A DNA stretch of 8,269 bases from Corallincola sp. (GTDB lineage: Bacteria; Pseudomonadota; Gammaproteobacteria; Enterobacterales; Neiellaceae). Position numbers and translations under genes: made by a program. The number at the start of each line of letters is the position of its first letter. The first letter of the stretch is position 1. Below are positions 5,662-8,269 of this stretch, one piece after another. The notes below the pieces were generated by a model. That model had not been told where the DNA came from. It searched no databases and saw only the letters and a program-made list of their open reading frames with translations. The DNA lies in NCBI GenBank assembly GCA_017998495.1, contig JAGOCY010000046.1, forward strand, positions 1 to 8,269, in the 5' to 3' direction.

Positions 5662-8071
5662 GCGGGGCGCAGACTTCCACCACAGTGGTCGCCATCTCGG
5701 CCGGCAGCAGTTCCAGTACCTGCTGCTGCAGCCACAGCAGCGGCTCGCTGCTCTGACCATCGCTATCTAGGTAGCCGGCATCGCGCAGTGCCTGGATCAG
5801 CGCGGCAAACACCTTGCGGTCAAGAAACTCGGGAGCGTGAATGGCGTGCAGCTCAGCCAGGCGCAGGGCCACCACCTGACTTTCCTGCTCCAGCTCGGCG
5901 CGCGCCTTGTCAGGGGCGTGGCGCAGCTGGGTGAGGACCACCGCCAGTCGCAGCAGGGTCTCCAGCGCCACCCGCGACAGCAGCACCTGCGCGCCCCGGG
6001 CGATAACACAGTGCTCAGGCGGCAGCAGCTGCTCACCATCCAGCTGCACCAATTCCTGCTCCGCCAGTACGGCCACAATCGCCTCAACCTGGCTAGCGAC
6101 ATCAGCGCTGCGCCACCCCATAAACAGCTCGCCCTGCAGTAACGGGTAGAGCGCCTGCAGCAGTTCGATCAGACCTTGGCGGGTCTGCGGTCGCTGCACA
6201 GCGCAGGCGATCACCGCTGGCACAATAAACAGATGCAGCACATTGTTGCGGTAATAGCTGAGCTGCAGCGACTCATGTGCCGAGGCATGGATGATGGCGC
6301 CCGCATCGTCGCTGCGCTGGTGGATCTTTTCCATCGCCAGAATATGGTCGACCAGTGCTGCGGGGGCCTCCTGGGGCACAGTGACGGCCGGGTGGTAGGG
6401 AGCGCCGCGGCCTAGGGCCAGCAGCAGCCCGAGCTGGCGCTCCAGCGCTGGCCGTGACAGTTGATGCTGCGGGGTGGCCAGCAGCACCGTGGCCACCAGA
6501 TTCATGGCGTTCATGGCCGCGGCGTTGTTGATTTCGGTCATCACCTGTTCGGCCAGCAGGTTGACGGTGGGGGTGAGCCAGCTGGGTTTGAACCCCTCTT
6601 CGCGGCCGACGGCTTCACGCCATTGAGGCGCGTGCTGATTAAGGAATGGCTGCAGCAGTAGCGGTGTGCCGAAATTAACGTAGCCATGGCCAAAGTTACG
6701 CAGCTTGCGTACGGCGCCCAACACATGCCAGGCGTTTTCCTTCTCTTTGGCGGCGCCGCGCAGCTCCTTCATGTAGGTGCCGATCTCCATCACATGCTCA
6801 TAGCCGAGATAGATGGGCACTAGTGCCAGCGGTCGGTGGATACCACCGCGCAGGAATGCCTGCATGGTCATGGCCAGCATGCCGGTTTTAGGTGGCAACA
6901 GCCGGCCAGTGCGGCTGCGGCCACCCTCGGTGAAATACTCCACCGAATAGCCGCGTTCAAACAGCTGGGCCAGGTATTCACGGAACACCGTTGAATAGAG
7001 TTTGTTGCCCTTGAAGGTGCGGCGCATGAAGAAGGCGCCGCCGCGACGGAAGATCGGCCCGGCTGGCCAGAAGTTGAGGTTGACCCCGGCAGCAATATGC
7101 GGCGGCACCAGCCCCTGGTAGTAGAGCACCCAGGAGAGCAGCAGATAGTCCATATGGCTGCGATGGCAGGGCACATAGACGATCTCATAACCGGCCTGGG
7201 CCAGCTCACGCACTGGCTCGGCGTGGTGGACATGGATGCCGCGGTAGATGCGGTTCCACAGCCAGCTCATAAACAGATCCAGCACCCGGATCAGACGGTT
7301 GGAGTAGTTGGCCGCGATCTCGTCGAGGTAGCCCAAGGCCAGCTTGCGGGCGGCGGCGGCATCCAGCTTGCGCCCCGCCACCTCATCGGCCAGCGCCCGC
7401 TCTACCAGCGGTGCCCGCAGGATCTGCTCGAACAGCATGCGTCGGTCGACCAGATCGGGGCCAGTGGCCATCAGCCGGGTGCGGTGAAAATGGACGCGGG
7501 CAATGCGCTCCAGGGTGTGGGCGGTAGTTGCCGAACTGCCGTGGCGATCGGTCAGTTCCCGGATCGACAATGGCCGGCTGAAGCGGATAAAGCAGCTGCG
7601 GCCCAGCAGCAGCACCATCCACAGCTTGCGCAGGTGGCCGGGATTCTCTTTCAGCAGCAGGGCGGTGAGCAGTGAGCCTTTGGCCCGCGGTGCATCGCGA
7701 CCCCAGAGCACGGCCGCCGGGATCAGCTGCAGCTTGAGCTGCGGATCGGCGCCATGCAGCGCCAGCAAACGGGCCAGCGCCGGGCGGCAGCTGTCGCCGG
7801 GACGTGGCTGAGCGCGACCAGGCGTGGTTAGCCAGTAAACGCGTGGCAGGCTTTCGCCGTTGATCAGCAGTGGCGATAGCGGGTCGGGCAGGCCGAGCAG
7901 GGCGCACTGGCGCTGCAGGGTGAGCAGATCGGCGCGGCTGCTGGAGCGCACGGCATAGGCCAGCGGTTGCTGGCTATCGATAGGGTGGGCGCTGAGCGGC
8001 TGGGCCGGCAGCGGGGTGGGTTTGACCAGCAGCCGCAGTAACGGCTTGAGCAGACGATCGAACAGGTGCAT
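5645..8071 (-). CDS. plsB: Glycerol-3-phosphate 1-O-acyltransferase
   Basis: PlsB is an inner-membrane enzyme that acylates sn-glycerol 3-phosphate at position 1, starting phospholipid synthesis. Its 808 residues compare with 807 in E. coli. The four acyltransferase blocks are present: HRSHMDYLLLSW with the catalytic H303 and D308, then GGAFFMRRTFKGNKLYS (344-360), then YFTEGGRSRTGRLL (379-392) for glycerol-phosphate binding, and ALVPIYLGYEHV (416-427). The long N-terminal region before block I and the helical C-terminal part after about 500 are as in other PlsB proteins. The start is ATG at 8069-8071 with a weak GGA about ten bases upstream; an in-frame TGA a few codons further upstream rules out a longer protein. 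It lies 25 bases after a PqiC-like gene on the same strand, so the two are probably co-transcribed. It converges on ubiA with a 14-base overlap. Confidence 0.98.
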   Translation of the reverse strand: MHLFDRLLKPLLRLLVKPTPLPAQPLSAHPIDSQQPLAYAVRSSSRADLLTLQRQCALLGLPDPLSPLLINGESLPRVYWLTTPGRAQPRPGDSCRPALARLLALHGADPQLKLQLIPAAVLWGRDAPRAKGSLLTALLLKENPGHLRKLWMVLLLGRSCFIRFSRPLSIRELTDRHGSSATTAHTLERIARVHFHRTRLMATGPDLVDRRMLFEQILRAPLVERALADEVAGRKLDAAAARKLALGYLDEIAANYSNRLIRVLDLFMSWLWNRIYRGIHVHHAEPVRELAQAGYEIVYVPCHRSHMDYLLLSWVLYYQGLVPPHIAAGVNLNFWPAGPIFRRGGAFFMRRTFKGNKLYSTVFREYLAQLFERGYSVEYFTEGGRSRTGRLLPPKTGMLAMTMQAFLRGGIHRPLALVPIYLGYEHVMEIGTYMKELRGAAKEKENAWHVLGAVRKLRNFGHGYVNFGTPLLLQPFLNQHAPQWREAVGREEGFKPSWLTPTVNLLAEQVMTEINNAAAMNAMNLVATVLLATPQHQLSRPALERQLGLLLALGRGAPYHPAVTVPQEAPAALVDHILAMEKIHQRSDDAGAIIHASAHESLQLSYYRNNVLHLFIVPAVIACAVQRPQTRQGLIELLQALYPLLQGELFMGWRSADVASQVEAIVAVLAEQELVQLDGEQLLPPEHCVIARGAQVLLSRVALETLLRLAVVLTQLRHAPDKARAELEQESQVVALRLAELHAIHAPEFLDRKVFAALIQALRDAGYLDSDGQSSEPLLWLQQQVLELLPAEMATTVVEVCAPPLSPG

Positions 8072-8096
8072 GAGATCAGGTCCGGTCTGGCGTCAA

Positions 8097-8269
8097 TCAG
8101 GCGCGCGGCAGCAAGGGGGCGATGGCGGCGGCCAGATCAGCAAGGGCCAAGCTATGGGCTTGCACCAGCTCATTGAGGGTGGCGCCTGCGGGCCGACTGA
8201 TGGTGAACTGGCGCAGTACCAGCTGCTCGTTGCGCTCATTTACCAGGGTAAAGGCGCCCTCCAGGCGCA
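8097..8269 (-). CDS. C-terminal end of a PqiC-like transport auxiliary lipoprotein (partial)
   Basis: The last 56 codons and TGA stop (8097-8099) of a gene entering from the right edge. The residues read RLEGAFTLVNERNEQLVLR, then QFTISRPAGATLNELV, then QAHSLALADLAAAIAPLL, ending in PRA. A beta strand with GxFTLV, a short turn, FTISRP, then a helix with a repeated LA pattern is how the ABC-type transport auxiliary lipoprotein (PqiC, YmbA) family ends. Those proteins are outer-membrane lipoproteins that work with PqiA and PqiB in lipid transport between the two membranes. The lipoprotein signal and most of the domain lie outside the window, so the assignment rests on pattern alone. The 25-base gap to plsB suggests one transcript. 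Confidence 0.5.
   Translation of the reverse strand, partial: RLEGAFTLVNERNEQLVLRQFTISRPAGATLNELVQAHSLALADLAAAIAPLLPRA

Noticed and set aside
7097..7675. A 192-codon open frame on the plus strand, with others on both strands inside 6800-7907
   Set aside because: All are overprinted on the conserved plsB sequence and show no motif or ribosome site of their own.

Overview
The window is a compact, GC-rich stretch of a gammaproteobacterial chromosome with almost no non-coding DNA. The ubiC-ubiA pair converging on a full-length plsB is a gammaproteobacterial arrangement. The periplasmic FliL-like gene divergent from ubiC is the neighbourhood I know from Vibrio and Aeromonas relatives. Together with the base composition this suggests Aeromonadales (Aeromonas, Oceanimonas or Zobellella type). 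That placement is inference from gene order and not a database match. I saw no rRNA, tRNA, insertion sequence, phage gene or CRISPR array.

Layout, left to right. (1) Positions 1 to about 1200, minus strand: an OFA-type major facilitator transporter, open to the left edge and therefore missing its C-terminus; its 5' end has no normal start codon. (2) 1204-1339: a short divergent spacer. (3) 1340-2050, plus strand: a MaoC/NodN-type hot-dog hydratase with a long N-terminal extension. (4) 2041-4178, minus strand: a two-gene unit, first a small exported FliL-domain protein and then a 7TMR-DISM diguanylate cyclase. (5) 4179-4261: a divergent promoter region containing a 12-bp perfect palindrome. 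(6) 4262-5658, plus strand: ubiC and ubiA, overlapping by four bases, which carry out the first two committed steps of ubiquinone synthesis (chorismate to 4-hydroxybenzoate, then prenylation). (7) 5645-8071, minus strand: plsB, glycerol-3-phosphate acyltransferase, the first step of phospholipid synthesis. (8) 8097 to the right edge, minus strand: the last 56 residues of what looks like a PqiC-type lipoprotein, 25 bases upstream of plsB.

Most of the genes serve the cell envelope: quinone synthesis, phospholipid synthesis, probable inter-membrane lipid transport and a membrane c-di-GMP sensor. Both convergent gene pairs overlap at their 3' ends, by 10 and 14 bases. The second overlap is itself a hairpin-forming palindrome that holds both stop codons. 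The content is mostly housekeeping. The points most worth a second look are the missing start codon of the transporter, the pairing of an exported FliL-domain protein with a DISM diguanylate cyclase, the palindrome shared by the ends of ubiA and plsB, and the PqiC-like gene upstream of plsB where E. coli has dgkA-lexA.
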